25,481 bases of DNA from JAVBSN01 sp031556525 (GTDB taxonomy: Bacteria; Bacillota; Clostridia; Lachnospirales; Lachnospiraceae), in the NCBI GenBank assembly GCA_031556525.1, contig JAVBSS010000043.1, positions 1 through 25,481 of the forward strand. Direction: 5' to 3'. The notes under the pieces are model-generated. The model was not told the DNA's origin. It saw only the letters and a list, made by a program, of their open reading frames with translations, and ran no database searches. This document shows positions 1-8,109 of this stretch, piece after piece; within the stretch, counting starts at the first letter, position 1, and the number at the start of each line of letters is the position of its first letter. The translations under genes and the position numbers were made by a program.

Positions 1-165
1 ATTAATATAGCTTATTTAGCAATATGTAATTCATATGATAAACCAATAATAGATTACAATAAGCAATCTCAAAATAACATTTTAGACAGTGACGTTATTA
101 ATAAAATTAATCAAATTGCAAAGAGTGCCCAAGCTATTCAAACAATTCCATCTAGTAAGAAATGA
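1..165 (+). CDS. 3' end of a phage tail-region protein (partial)
   Basis: An open frame enters from the left edge and ends at TGA 163-165, giving the last 54 residues of a protein that starts outside the window. The visible part is polar, rich in Asn, Ile, Lys and Gln, and ends in PSSKK. Its stop overlaps the start of the next gene as ATGA (162-165), so the two are translationally coupled. In Listeria A118-like siphophages the gene before Gp15 is a small tail-assembly or tail-chaperone protein, and this fragment sits in that slot. The assignment is by position only; nothing in the residues is diagnostic. Confidence 0.6.
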   Translation: MNIAYLAICNSYDKPIIDYNKQSQNNILDSDVINKINQIAKSAQAIQTIPSSKK

Positions 166-698
166 TAGATTTAACTGGAAAGGTTCTGCCTAATACTATT
201 ACGGTAGAGGGCAGAGCTTACTCCATATACACAGATTATAGAAAATGGCTTAAATTTGCCATTGAATTTGATAGATGGAATAAAAAAGATGGCATTCAGA
301 TAGATTATCTTTTTAAAAATGATATTCCAATAATATGTACAGAGGAACAATGGATAGAATTTATGAATTTCTATAGTCCTAGAAATATTGTTCCCAGAAG
401 TAGTGGTGGTAGTTCTAACAGAGTGCTTGATTATGAATTAGATAGTGATCTTATATATAGTGCATTTATGCAATTATATGGAATAGATTTGCTTACAGAA
501 GACATGCATTGGCATAGATTCCTAGCCCTACAAAATGGATTAACTAAAGACACAAAATTGTGTCAGGTTATTGGATATAGATGTTATGAAGGTAAGGATA
601 AAGGAATGTTGTCTTTACAAAATGCTTGGGAGCTTCCTCTGATACAAACAGACGAGGACATAGAACAGGAAAGGGAGTTTAATGAATACTTTGGATAA
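162..698 (+). CDS. Gp15-like phage tail assembly protein
   Basis: The 178-residue product begins MIDLTGKVLPNTITVEGRAY, and the stretch SIYTDYRKWLKF (21-32) resembles the V-x-G-x-x-Y-x-I-x-T-D-F-R signature that I recall for the Bacteriophage Gp15 family (A118 gp15). Family length is usually about 180 to 210 residues, so this looks complete. Gp15 proteins lie between the major tail protein and the tape measure and are thought to be tail-assembly chaperones in the cytoplasm; they are not part of the finished tail. That fits the tape measure gene starting 190 bases downstream. The start overlaps the previous stop by 4 bases and the end overlaps the next small gene by 17 bases. Family call is from memory of the motif; role is inferred from synteny. 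Confidence 0.75.
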   Translation: MIDLTGKVLPNTITVEGRAYSIYTDYRKWLKFAIEFDRWNKKDGIQIDYLFKNDIPIICTEEQWIEFMNFYSPRNIVPRSSGGSSNRVLDYELDSDLIYSAFMQLYGIDLLTEDMHWHRFLALQNGLTKDTKLCQVIGYRCYEGKDKGMLSLQNAWELPLIQTDEDIEQEREFNEYFG

Positions 699-837
699 GT
701 TAAAACAAGTAATCTGCCCTTACTGTAATTATAAAATGCCTATTAAATATAGGGATGATGCGATTTGTAAAGGATTAATAGTCAAATGTAAGGGAAGAAA
801 TTGTAAGAAAGAATTTGAAATTAAAATAGTTAAGTAG
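682..837 (+). CDS. Small zinc-ribbon protein, Com-like
   Basis: This is a 51-residue product starting at ATG 682 inside the end of the Gp15-like gene, with a strong ribosome site (AGGAAAGGGAG, 667-677). It has five cysteines: a CPYC knuckle at 12-15, C29, and a second knuckle C36-x4-C41 followed by KKEFEIKIVK. The layout (first CxxC, then a strand ending in Cys-rich knuckle after LIVK) resembles Com of phage Mu, a small zinc-binding translational activator, and related cysteine-rich mini-proteins of gut phages. It ends at TAG 835-837, immediately before an inverted repeat that embraces the tape measure start. The zinc-ribbon fold is well supported by the cysteines; nucleic-acid binding and relation to Com are inference. 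Confidence 0.75.
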   Translation: MNTLDKLKQVICPYCNYKMPIKYRDDAICKGLIVKCKGRNCKKEFEIKIVK

Positions 838-891
838 TGCCATAATGCGCCGATAATTTGGAATTTAAGAAAAGGAGGTGGCATTATGGCA
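838..891 (+). promoter_or_regulatory. Inverted repeat enclosing the tape measure ribosome site and start codon
   Basis: TGCCATAATGC (838-848) is perfectly complementary to GCATTATGGCA (881-891), an 11-bp stem with a 32-base loop. The ribosome site AAAGGAGGTG (871-880) is at the 3' edge of the loop and the start codon ATG (886-888) lies in the right arm. The left arm begins one base after the stop codon of the zinc-ribbon gene, so a ribosome finishing that gene would cover it. A translational control element is the simplest reading. Confidence 0.6.
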
Positions 892-3054
892 GATGAAAAT
901 AAAGAAGATAAAAGTACGAAAGATAAAATATTAGAAGAAGCAAAAAAACTTTCGGATAAAGTGTTAGAGGATGCAAAAAAGAAGGCAAAAGCTACATTAG
1001 AGGATGTAAAAAAAACTGCTAAGAAAGTAGCTGGAGAAACAATAGATGCGATGAAAGATCTTTCGTCAGCTACTTATGATGCGGCGTTAAAAGGTGTTTT
1101 ATATAATTCTACAATTGAAAATTACGCAACATCATTTGAAGTAATGACAGGAAGCGCCCAAGAGGCAACAAGTATAATAGATAGATTAAAAGAAGTAGGA
1201 GCAAATACTCCTTTTGAAGTAGCAGGATTAGCAGATGTTACACAAAATCTAATGAGTTATGGACTTACAGCAGATGAAGCAATAGATAGCTTGAATATGT
1301 TAGGAGATATTTCACAAGGAAATGCAGATAAATTAAGTACCATTTCTGATGCATATGGGAGAATGAGTGAGTCAGGTAAGGTATCATTGGAAGATATTAA
1401 GCAAATGACAGACGCAGGATTTAACCCTCTTCAAGAAATATCTGAGAGAACGGGAGAATCAATTGACAGCTTATCAGCAAGAATATCTGATGGAAGTATG
1501 TCAGTTGATGAAATCACAGAATCAATGATTAAAAGTACATCTGAAGGTGGTAAATATTTTGAATGTATGGAAAAACAATCTCAAACCTTTAGTGGATTAA
1601 TGGACAATATGAAAGATAATGCCAATAGTTTATTAGGCGAGGTTGCACAACCTATATCTGATGCACTAACAAGTACCTTATTACCTGCAGCTTTAGATGC
1701 TGTAAATGAATTGTCTACTGCATTTAAAGAAGATGGTATAGAGGGAATGGCAGGAGCTGTAGGGCCTATACTGAGCGGATTAGTAGAAATGATAGCAGAA
1801 TATGTGCCTCAAGTAGTAGAACAGGCGGTTAATATTATTAATGCATTAGCTGAAGGACTTATTGAAAATGCGCCTGTTATTTTACAGAGTTTGATGGAGG
1901 CACTATCAACGGCTATAACAGGAATAATAGAATTATTGCCTACAATACTTGAATTGGGATTAGAGATTATTATTCAATTGGCATTAGGAATTGCAGAAGC
2001 TTTGCCAGAGATGATTCCTACTATAGTACAGGTAATTGTCGATATAGTAAATATTTTATTAGACAATATAGATGCGTTAATAGATGCAGCAGTAGTTCTA
2101 ATGGAGGCATTAGTGGAAGGACTTATTAATGCTATTCCTGTTTTGATAGAAGCAGTACCTATAATAATAGAAAAGTTAGTAATGGCAATATTGGATAGTA
2201 ATGATTCAGTAGTAGAAGGTATAGTAAATATTGTTGAGGCATTGTTAACAGGCATTTGGGATTTGATATTAACTTACTTGCCAGAAGTAGCAGACTGGTT
2301 TATAGAAATTTTTGACGGCTTAGAATTTGATTTTGAAGCAATATGGGATGGCATTGTTGAATTTTTTGGAAATGCCATACAAAATCTGCTTGATTTTGTA
2401 ACAAAAGTAATTCCTCAATTAGTAATGAATTTCGTAACGTATATTATTGATTTAAGAGAAAAAATCATATCGAAAATATTAGAACTTGTGAGTAGTTTTG
2501 TAGGTATGATAGGCAGACTTCAATCTGAAGTAATAGGCATAGCGAGTAAAATTTTAGCAGCAATGATTAGTTGGGTAACTAATCTTAAAGATAAGATTAT
2601 TAATACAGTTAAAAATCTTGTTAGTGATTTTATGAATTTATTCGGAGGCATTGTAAATGGTATGGCATCAATAGGAACCAATATTGTTGATGGAATAATA
2701 AATGGAATTAAAAATGGATGGACAAATTTGACTAATCTTATAAAATCATTGTGCGGTGGAGTAATAGACACAGCAAAGAGTGTACTTGGTATTCACTCAC
2801 CATCTGTAAAATTTGCATACCTTGGAGAAATGTCAGCAGAAGGTTATATAGAAGGTTGGGAAGATAATAATCCAATTGCAACAATTAAAAACAGTATAGA
2901 AGCATCTCTAGATACAATGCAGACAAAAGCACAGGGTACATCATATGGTTATGCAACTACTCAAAATATTAATTTTAATTATCCAATGCAGGCTCCAGAT
3001 GAGGTGGCTAGAGCATTAAGAAACAATAATAATTATGGATTGGCAGGTGCATGA
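886..3054 (+). CDS. Phage tail tape measure protein
   Basis: The 722-residue product scaffolds tail tube polymerisation and sets tail length; on DNA ejection such proteins leave the tube. Residues 1-60 are a Lys/Glu-rich helical, likely coiled-coil segment. Residues about 75-270 match the tape measure domain: the run EVMTGSAQEA, then GANTPFEVAGLADV, then LLGEVAQPISDAL are typical. Residues about 285-560 are long hydrophobic helices (repeated EALxEGLxxxxP-type segments), as expected of the membrane-active centre. Near the end, VLGIHSPSVKF is the common C-terminal motif of Gram-positive tape measures. The length is modest for the family, suggesting a tail of roughly 100 nm by the usual 0.15 nm per residue. 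The ribosome site AAAGGAGG lies 7 bases before ATG 886. The stop overlaps the next gene. Confidence 0.93.
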   Translation: MADENKEDKSTKDKILEEAKKLSDKVLEDAKKKAKATLEDVKKTAKKVAGETIDAMKDLSSATYDAALKGVLYNSTIENYATSFEVMTGSAQEATSIIDRLKEVGANTPFEVAGLADVTQNLMSYGLTADEAIDSLNMLGDISQGNADKLSTISDAYGRMSESGKVSLEDIKQMTDAGFNPLQEISERTGESIDSLSARISDGSMSVDEITESMIKSTSEGGKYFECMEKQSQTFSGLMDNMKDNANSLLGEVAQPISDALTSTLLPAALDAVNELSTAFKEDGIEGMAGAVGPILSGLVEMIAEYVPQVVEQAVNIINALAEGLIENAPVILQSLMEALSTAITGIIELLPTILELGLEIIIQLALGIAEALPEMIPTIVQVIVDIVNILLDNIDALIDAAVVLMEALVEGLINAIPVLIEAVPIIIEKLVMAILDSNDSVVEGIVNIVEALLTGIWDLILTYLPEVADWFIEIFDGLEFDFEAIWDGIVEFFGNAIQNLLDFVTKVIPQLVMNFVTYIIDLREKIISKILELVSSFVGMIGRLQSEVIGIASKILAAMISWVTNLKDKIINTVKNLVSDFMNLFGGIVNGMASIGTNIVDGIINGIKNGWTNLTNLIKSLCGGVIDTAKSVLGIHSPSVKFAYLGEMSAEGYIEGWEDNNPIATIKNSIEASLDTMQTKAQGTSYGYATTQNINFNYPMQAPDEVARALRNNNNYGLAGA

Positions 3055-3905
3055 TGATGAATGTAAAGATAAAAATAATAAGAAATGATAGTAAACAGTT
3101 AATATTTGAAGGTACCAACTGGGGCATAACAGCCCTAGATGGTATTGGGACACCAGAGATTCAAATATTTACGGAAGATAAAGCATTAGGTGCAGGTGAG
3201 ATAGTTACAGGTAAAAGATTATCTTCAAGGGAAATAAGTTTTACTGCAAATGTTAAAAATAAGAGATTAAATGATATATTAAGAAATCAAGCTCTAAACT
3301 TTTTTAATCCACAATATACATATTCAATATACATAACATATATGAATAATGAGAAATGGATTGATGGAGAATTACTTAAGGTTGATATATCAAGTACAAA
3401 TATTTATAAACCAGTAAGTATAAATGTATCGTTTCTATGTGCAGATACATACTTTAAATCATTAGATGAATATGGAAAGAATATTGCTAGCATTACATCT
3501 AATTTCGGTTTCCCATATGTAAGCATAATAAATAGAGGATTTGTATTTAGCAAATATAATTTTGCTCAGGAAGTATTAATTGAAAATGATGGAGATGTTG
3601 ATACAAATTATTGCAAAATAGTAATTACTGCAAATGGAAATGTGAAGAATCCATACATTACAAAGGATGATTACAAAATAAAAATAAATGATATTTTAGA
3701 AGCAAATGATATATATGAAATTGATTTAGTAAAGCACAAAGTATATAAAAATGGTAACAATGCCATGATTAATCTTGATAGAACATCTGATATATATAAC
3801 GTTATGTTACAAGTAGGAGATAATCAAATATCCTTCAATGCGGATGATGGAAGTAATAATATGGATGTTTCTATATACTTCAATAAATTATATTTGGGGG
3901 TATAG
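3051..3905 (+). CDS. Distal tail protein (Dit, siphovirus tail component)
   Basis: The 284-residue product follows the tape measure, the standard place for Dit, the hexameric ring linking tube and baseplate. The N-terminal part shows the Dit features: an early beta strand, then GTPEIQIFTEDKALGAGEIV (34-53, disordered belt region), then REISFTANV, and an Asn/Tyr-rich strand region (FFNPQYTYSIYITY) before VSFLCADTYFKS, which ends the SPP1 gp19.1-like core at about 130-140. The second half (150-284) is a galectin-like beta domain typical of longer Dits. The start is a run of three ATGs (3051, 3054, 3057) overlapping the tape measure stop, with only a weak GGCAGGTG ribosome site, so coupling to upstream translation is likely and the exact first Met is uncertain. 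Confidence 0.85.
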   Translation: MMMNVKIKIIRNDSKQLIFEGTNWGITALDGIGTPEIQIFTEDKALGAGEIVTGKRLSSREISFTANVKNKRLNDILRNQALNFFNPQYTYSIYITYMNNEKWIDGELLKVDISSTNIYKPVSINVSFLCADTYFKSLDEYGKNIASITSNFGFPYVSIINRGFVFSKYNFAQEVLIENDGDVDTNYCKIVITANGNVKNPYITKDDYKIKINDILEANDIYEIDLVKHKVYKNGNNAMINLDRTSDIYNVMLQVGDNQISFNADDGSNNMDVSIYFNKLYLGV

Positions 3906-3907
3906 AT

Positions 3908-5677
3908 ATGAATATAGTAGCTTTAAATAGTAATTTTGAAAACTTAGGAAGCATTGAGTATATAAATCTACAATGGAATAGAAAATATTATGAATGTGGT
4001 ACATTTGTAATCTATATTCCAGCAGATAGATATAACAATGACACAAAATATATATATTTGAAAGATAGACCTGAACTTGGAATAGTTAATAAAATGTCAT
4101 TAAAGAGAACTATAAAAGGTATGTTTGTACAGTTAGAAGGCTTTTTCTATGAAAGAATGTTGTATGACAAAATAGTATATCCATTGTTTAGTCAAAAGGG
4201 AAATCTTGAAGATGTGGCTACATTAATGGTAAAGCAATATAAAGATGATATACCCAAATTGAATGTTAGCACAAGCAAATCAAGAGGTGAAGAAGTAGCT
4301 ATTAAAGAATCAGCATCTGAACTTGGAGCAAGATTATACGATATTCTTAAGACTCAGGAATATTCATATAGGACAAATTATGATTATACAACTAATAGTT
4401 TTATATTTGAAATATGGCAGGGACTAGATAGAACAAAAGATCAAAGTATTAATAATCAATATGCTTTTTATGATAGTGATATAGATAATATTACCGTTAT
4501 TAATGATGATAGTGATTATAAGAATCAAGCAGTAGTAGTTGGCAATGGTGAATATGAAGATGGAGCACAAGTATCTGTGGTAGTAGGAGAAGATTATAAT
4601 GTTCCTTGTATTGATATTGTAAAAATAGTGGGTAAGACATTAGTAAGTGGAAGTGGTACATATGAAGAACCATATTTATTTTCAACTACAGGAAATAATA
4701 ATATAACATTTACGAATGCAGGAGAAGCTGCTGTTAATGCAGTAGATATAGGAAAGCTAGAACTATATGGCTATAGCAATGTCTTTGATTCCATTGAAAA
4801 GAAAAACGGAATATATTACAGCAGAAAATGGTTTAAGAAGAAACGTTTTAATGAAGAGATAGTATCAATATCAGGCTATGCCTATGGGCAAGGTGAGATA
4901 GAAGGAAAAGTAGGGGTTCATGTTACAGAGAATTCAAATGATCATAATGATGCTAATGGTGTAATGTTATCCTCATATTCATATTCAAAACATAAATATG
5001 GAGATGCTATATATGATAGTGCCATATTTGCAGAATCAGAATCAAGTTTTTATATATCATTAGATTTTCTGCGAAAATATAATAGTTCATTAAGCAGTTC
5101 TTCAAGCGAACAGCAATTTTTAAGTGCGGTGAAAGCATTTCTTAAAGATAAACCGTTTTATATTATATATAAATGCAAAAAAATACAAGAAGTAAAGCTT
5201 GAAAATCAAGTAGTATTTAGTCAGTTAGATGTATATAACAATATGAATAATATATCTTGCAACTATAATACAAGTGGTATAACTATTGAATTTGATAATA
5301 AAAAATATAGCTTTACTAAAAGTATAAGCATACCAGCATCAATATTTATAAATTATGAAAAGCAATTATTTGTTGATGAGAAATCTTCTCACATAGAAGA
5401 AGGACAAACAATAGATGCATTTAAAGAATATTTAAGACAAGCTGGACTTGAAGCCCTTAGAGAGCATGTAAACATAAATAATGTAGACTTGGAGATAAAA
5501 GCAAATATTGATGAATATATGAAAGATTATGATTTAGGAGACATAGTTGATATTGAAATTAAAACCATTGGTTTGTCATTTAAAGCAAGAATAATAGAAG
5601 TTTACGAAGTTTTCAAAAATAATACACATACAATAGAAATAGTTTTAGGGGATAAAATCCCCAGAAAGAGAGTTTAA
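3908..5677 (+). CDS. Baseplate hub / tail-associated protein, Gp37-like, with internal insertion
   Basis: The 589-residue product has the N-terminal hub fold seen in Gp37-like (ReqiPepy6) and Tal proteins of siphophages: LNSNFENLGSIEYINLQWNR, then YECGTFVIYIPA (29-40), GFFYERML (78-85) and a WQGLDRT motif (170-176). The fold resumes at about 485 (QLFVDEKSS), continues with a Y-L-R-Q-A-G-L-E-A-L helix, and ends with YDLGDIVDIEIKTIGLSFKARIIEV, typical of the hub C-terminal barrel. Between about 231 and 484 lies an extra block of about 250 residues, including a GSGTYEEPYLF motif and an SSSSSS run (395-400), similar in flavour to modules in tail proteins of gut Clostridia phages. The hub closes the tail tube and anchors the receptor-binding protein encoded next. 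It starts 2 bases after the previous stop. Confidence 0.82.
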   Translation: MNIVALNSNFENLGSIEYINLQWNRKYYECGTFVIYIPADRYNNDTKYIYLKDRPELGIVNKMSLKRTIKGMFVQLEGFFYERMLYDKIVYPLFSQKGNLEDVATLMVKQYKDDIPKLNVSTSKSRGEEVAIKESASELGARLYDILKTQEYSYRTNYDYTTNSFIFEIWQGLDRTKDQSINNQYAFYDSDIDNITVINDDSDYKNQAVVVGNGEYEDGAQVSVVVGEDYNVPCIDIVKIVGKTLVSGSGTYEEPYLFSTTGNNNITFTNAGEAAVNAVDIGKLELYGYSNVFDSIEKKNGIYYSRKWFKKKRFNEEIVSISGYAYGQGEIEGKVGVHVTENSNDHNDANGVMLSSYSYSKHKYGDAIYDSAIFAESESSFYISLDFLRKYNSSLSSSSSEQQFLSAVKAFLKDKPFYIIYKCKKIQEVKLENQVVFSQLDVYNNMNNISCNYNTSGITIEFDNKKYSFTKSISIPASIFINYEKQLFVDEKSSHIEEGQTIDAFKEYLRQAGLEALREHVNINNVDLEIKANIDEYMKDYDLGDIVDIEIKTIGLSFKARIIEVYEVFKNNTHTIEIVLGDKIPRKRV

Positions 5678-5679
5678 TT

Positions 5680-6831
5680 ATGAGAAGTTTACCTTTTGAT
5701 AGCCAGATTTCAGGATATGATGATGAAGGCTATCCAATATATGATAGAGCAGCTGATAGTTCCCAACTTGCAGCATTGTTTAAAGAGTATTTTACAAATG
5801 GTATATTTACTAATCCGTCAACATCATTTCAAGTTATACCTAGTGATAATAATATGAGTGTTGTTGTAAAAGCAGGAGCAGGAAATATTAATGGATATTT
5901 TTGTGATGAGGATACAGATAGAACACTAGTGGTACAAGCATCAGATACCACATATGACCGAATAGATAGAGTTGTATTAAGACTTAATTTAAATGTTTCA
6001 GTAAGAAGTATTGATTTATATGTATTACAGGGAATTGGTGCAAGTAGTCCAACAGCACCAGAATTAACGAGAAACAGTAGTATTTATGAATTATGTTTAG
6101 CAGAAATATATATTCCTAAAAATACAACTTCAATATCAGTTAGTAGAATTACAGATACAAGACTAGATACAAATAAATGCGGAGTAGTTCAACAAACAAT
6201 ACAAACAATAGATACATCTAGCATATTTACACAATATCAAGCAGCATTAGATGAATATTTAGATATAGTGGCATCAACGTTAGATGAAACTATAGCTGTT
6301 AATTTACAAAATCAGATAAATAGTGTAAATGAGGATTTGACAACAAAAATAGATACAGTAAATGCAGATTTGACTAATAGTGTTAATACAATAAATGCAG
6401 ATTTGACGAATATTTGGGACAAAATGTATCCAGTTGGTTCTATTTACATGTCAGTTAAATCTACAAGTCCATCTGTACTATTTGGGGGCACTTGGAGTTT
6501 ATGGGGAAGTGGCAGAGTACCTGTGGGAATCAATACATCTGATTCCTCATTTAATACAGTAGAAAAAGCAGGTGGAAGTAAAACACATACACATACTCTT
6601 AACGCGGGATATGCCAAAATCGCATATAACGTAAATGGAGATTTGATTATGTTAAGAAATACACCGATAGCATCACCTAAGTATGAGGTTAATATACAGA
6701 CGCAAATAGGTACAGGTACAGTTCCGACTCAAAGTACAAATGATGGAACCGTACAATTAGGTGGTAATACAGATTCTACAACAGCGTTGCCACCATATAT
6801 CACATGTTATATGTGGAAACGTACAGCATAA
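5680..6831 (+). CDS. Tail tip / receptor-binding protein with collar-like C-terminus
   Basis: The 383-residue product starts with MRSLPFDSQISGYDDEGYPI, a common N-terminus of Firmicutes baseplate upper proteins, and a beta domain to about 160 (VVVKAGAGNINGYFC, YDRIDRVVLRL, ELCLAEIYIP). Residues 170-250 form a coiled coil with a repeated V-N-x-D-L-T heptad unit, pointing to a trimer. Residues 250-383 are a baseplate gp10/collar-like tip: YPVGSIYMS, LFGGTWSLWGSGRVPVG, GGSKTHTHTL and a final LPPYITCYMWKRTA. His303 and His305 in THTHT are placed like the HxH metal-binding pair of phage fibre tips. Position after the hub fits a host-recognition role. The receptor cannot be predicted. It begins 2 bases after the hub stop. 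Confidence 0.82.
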   Translation: MRSLPFDSQISGYDDEGYPIYDRAADSSQLAALFKEYFTNGIFTNPSTSFQVIPSDNNMSVVVKAGAGNINGYFCDEDTDRTLVVQASDTTYDRIDRVVLRLNLNVSVRSIDLYVLQGIGASSPTAPELTRNSSIYELCLAEIYIPKNTTSISVSRITDTRLDTNKCGVVQQTIQTIDTSSIFTQYQAALDEYLDIVASTLDETIAVNLQNQINSVNEDLTTKIDTVNADLTNSVNTINADLTNIWDKMYPVGSIYMSVKSTSPSVLFGGTWSLWGSGRVPVGINTSDSSFNTVEKAGGSKTHTHTLNAGYAKIAYNVNGDLIMLRNTPIASPKYEVNIQTQIGTGTVPTQSTNDGTVQLGGNTDSTTALPPYITCYMWKRTA

Positions 6832-6847
6832 ATTAGGAGAAATAAGT

Positions 6848-7273
6848 ATGAGTTATTTAAAAGAATTAATATGTACGTTAATAGGGTTAATGGGTAGTAT
6901 TATTTCCGTAGCATTAGGTGGTTGGGATAAAGATTTGACAACATTAATTATATTCATGGGAGTTGACTTTGTACTAGGTTTATCCATAGCATCAATATGG
7001 AAACGTAGTGGAAAAAGCAAAACAGGAGCTTTAAACAGTATATCTGCATGGCAAGGACTAATGAGAAAAGGAGCATCGTTATTAGTCATACTTATAGCCT
7101 ATAGGCTAGATGTTACCTTAAATGTCAATTACATAAGAACAGCAGTAATAATTGCATTTATAGCAAATGAGGGGATATCCATAATAGAAAATTTAGGGAT
7201 AATGGGTATCCCATTTCCACAAATTATAATAAGGGCAATAGATGTCCTTAAAAACAAAGATGTGGGGGAATAG
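6848..7273 (+). CDS. Phage holin (toxin-secretion/lysis holin family)
   Basis: The start ATG 6848 is chosen because AGGAGA (6835-6840) sits 7 bases before it; the same frame is open further upstream but only through the previous gene. The 141-residue product has three or four hydrophobic helices: about 5-25, 30-50, 73-92 and 98-115, with a basic loop (KRSGKSKTG) between the second and third. The pattern GVDFVLGL, then SKTGALNSISAWQGLMRKG, then LIAYRLD, and NEGISIIENLG matches the common phage_holin_4/TIGR01593-type holin of Clostridia and Bacillus phages. It permeabilises the membrane to release the amidase encoded 3 bases downstream. Confidence 0.88.
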   Translation: MSYLKELICTLIGLMGSIISVALGGWDKDLTTLIIFMGVDFVLGLSIASIWKRSGKSKTGALNSISAWQGLMRKGASLLVILIAYRLDVTLNVNYIRTAVIIAFIANEGISIIENLGIMGIPFPQIIIRAIDVLKNKDVGE

Positions 7274-7276
7274 ATT

Positions 7277-8011
7277 ATGAAAATAAATAAATTGATATCC
7301 AATTATAACTTTAACGTAAGTAAAGAAAATAGAATAAAATATATAGTAATACATTATGTAGGAGCACTTGGAGATGCCAAAGCAAATGCTACATATTATG
7401 CTTCAGGAAATAAAAATGCATCAGCTCACTATTTCGTAGGACATGCAGGCGACATATGGCAATCAGTAGAGGATAAAAATATAGCATGGCATTGTGGAGC
7501 ATCAATATACAAACATTCTGAATGTAGAAATGCTAACAGTATAGGAATAGAAATGTGTGTAAAGAAAACAAACACAAATATTTTAAATGCAACGGATAGA
7601 GATTGGTATTTTGAAAAAGCAACAATTGCCTCCACTATAGCATTGGTAAGAGAATTAATGAATAAATATAATATTGATACAGACCATGTTGTTAGGCATT
7701 ATGATGTAACAGGCAAAATATGTCCCAACCCTTATGTATATGATGAACAAGCTTGGATTGATTTTAAAAATCAATTGTCAAAAAGTAATATAATAGAAGA
7801 TAAGGTTAATACAACTAATACAGATTATTATAGAGTAAGGAAAACGTGGGAAGATGTCCAAAGTCAAATTGGGGCATATAGAATATTGGATAATGCAATG
7901 AAAGCTTGTAAAGCTGGATATACTGTATTTGATAATGAAGGTAATGCGATATATAAAAGTGAAAGTATAAGTCATAAAGTAAAGGTGTTGGGCAAAATTA
8001 ATAATAAATAA
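7277..8011 (+). CDS. Phage endolysin, N-acetylmuramoyl-L-alanine amidase
   Basis: The 244-residue product has an Amidase_2 catalytic domain (about 18-165): IVIHY with His26, SAHYFVG (49-55), SIGIEMC (88-94), and HYDVTGKICPNP with His141 and Cys149; His26, His141 and Cys149 are the expected zinc ligands. It cleaves the bond between muramic acid and L-Ala in peptidoglycan. No signal peptide is seen, in keeping with release through the holin. Residues about 183-228 (YYRVRKTWED, SQIGAY, GYTVFDNEGNAIY) form a SPOR-like module often found at the end of clostridial phage amidases and probably binding the wall. A GGGGGAA ribosome site (7264-7270) overlaps the holin end. This is the last gene of the phage late operon. 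Confidence 0.92.
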   Translation: MKINKLISNYNFNVSKENRIKYIVIHYVGALGDAKANATYYASGNKNASAHYFVGHAGDIWQSVEDKNIAWHCGASIYKHSECRNANSIGIEMCVKKTNTNILNATDRDWYFEKATIASTIALVRELMNKYNIDTDHVVRHYDVTGKICPNPYVYDEQAWIDFKNQLSKSNIIEDKVNTTNTDYYRVRKTWEDVQSQIGAYRILDNAMKACKAGYTVFDNEGNAIYKSESISHKVKVLGKINNK

Positions 8012-8018
8012 TTTATTT

Positions 8019-8066
8019 AAACCTACTATAAAATCTGTAAATTGATTTTATGGTAGGTTTTGTTAT
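8019..8066 (+). terminator. Intrinsic terminator after the phage lysis genes
   Basis: A 17-bp stem pairs 8019-8035 with 8044-8060 (one G.U pair) across an 8-base loop, followed by TGTTAT after a TTT run. It lies just after the amidase stop. The U tract is short, but the stem is long. Confidence 0.75.
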
Positions 8067-8069
8067 AAT
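8042..8069 (+). promoter_or_regulatory. Predicted extended -10 promoter for the HEAT-like gene
   Basis: TTGATT (8042-8047), a 16-base spacer and TATAAT (8064-8069), with TGT directly before the -10, giving an extended -10 element. It overlaps the right arm of the terminator, so transcription ends and restarts at the same site. The predicted start is about 8077, some 33 bases before the gene. Confidence 0.65.
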
Positions 8070-8109
8070 AAGATTGTAAACAGTGTTTCATAGGAGGATT
8101 AATATTAAA

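Noticed and set aside
150..170. Possible -1 frameshift joining the first partial gene and the Gp15-like gene, as for lambda G/GT tail chaperones
   Set aside because: There is no canonical X-XXY-YYZ slippery heptamer, a stop in the new frame lies at 156-158, and the ATGA overlap explains the arrangement by re-initiation.
5648..5662. Small hairpin GGGGAT/ATCCCC at the end of the hub gene
   Set aside because: Six bp with a 3-base loop and no T run; it lies in the coding part for G-D-K-I-P and has no clear role.
6761..6847. Longer N-terminus for the holin
   Set aside because: It would lie inside the upstream tail-tip gene, and the ribosome site at 6835-6840 points to ATG 6848.
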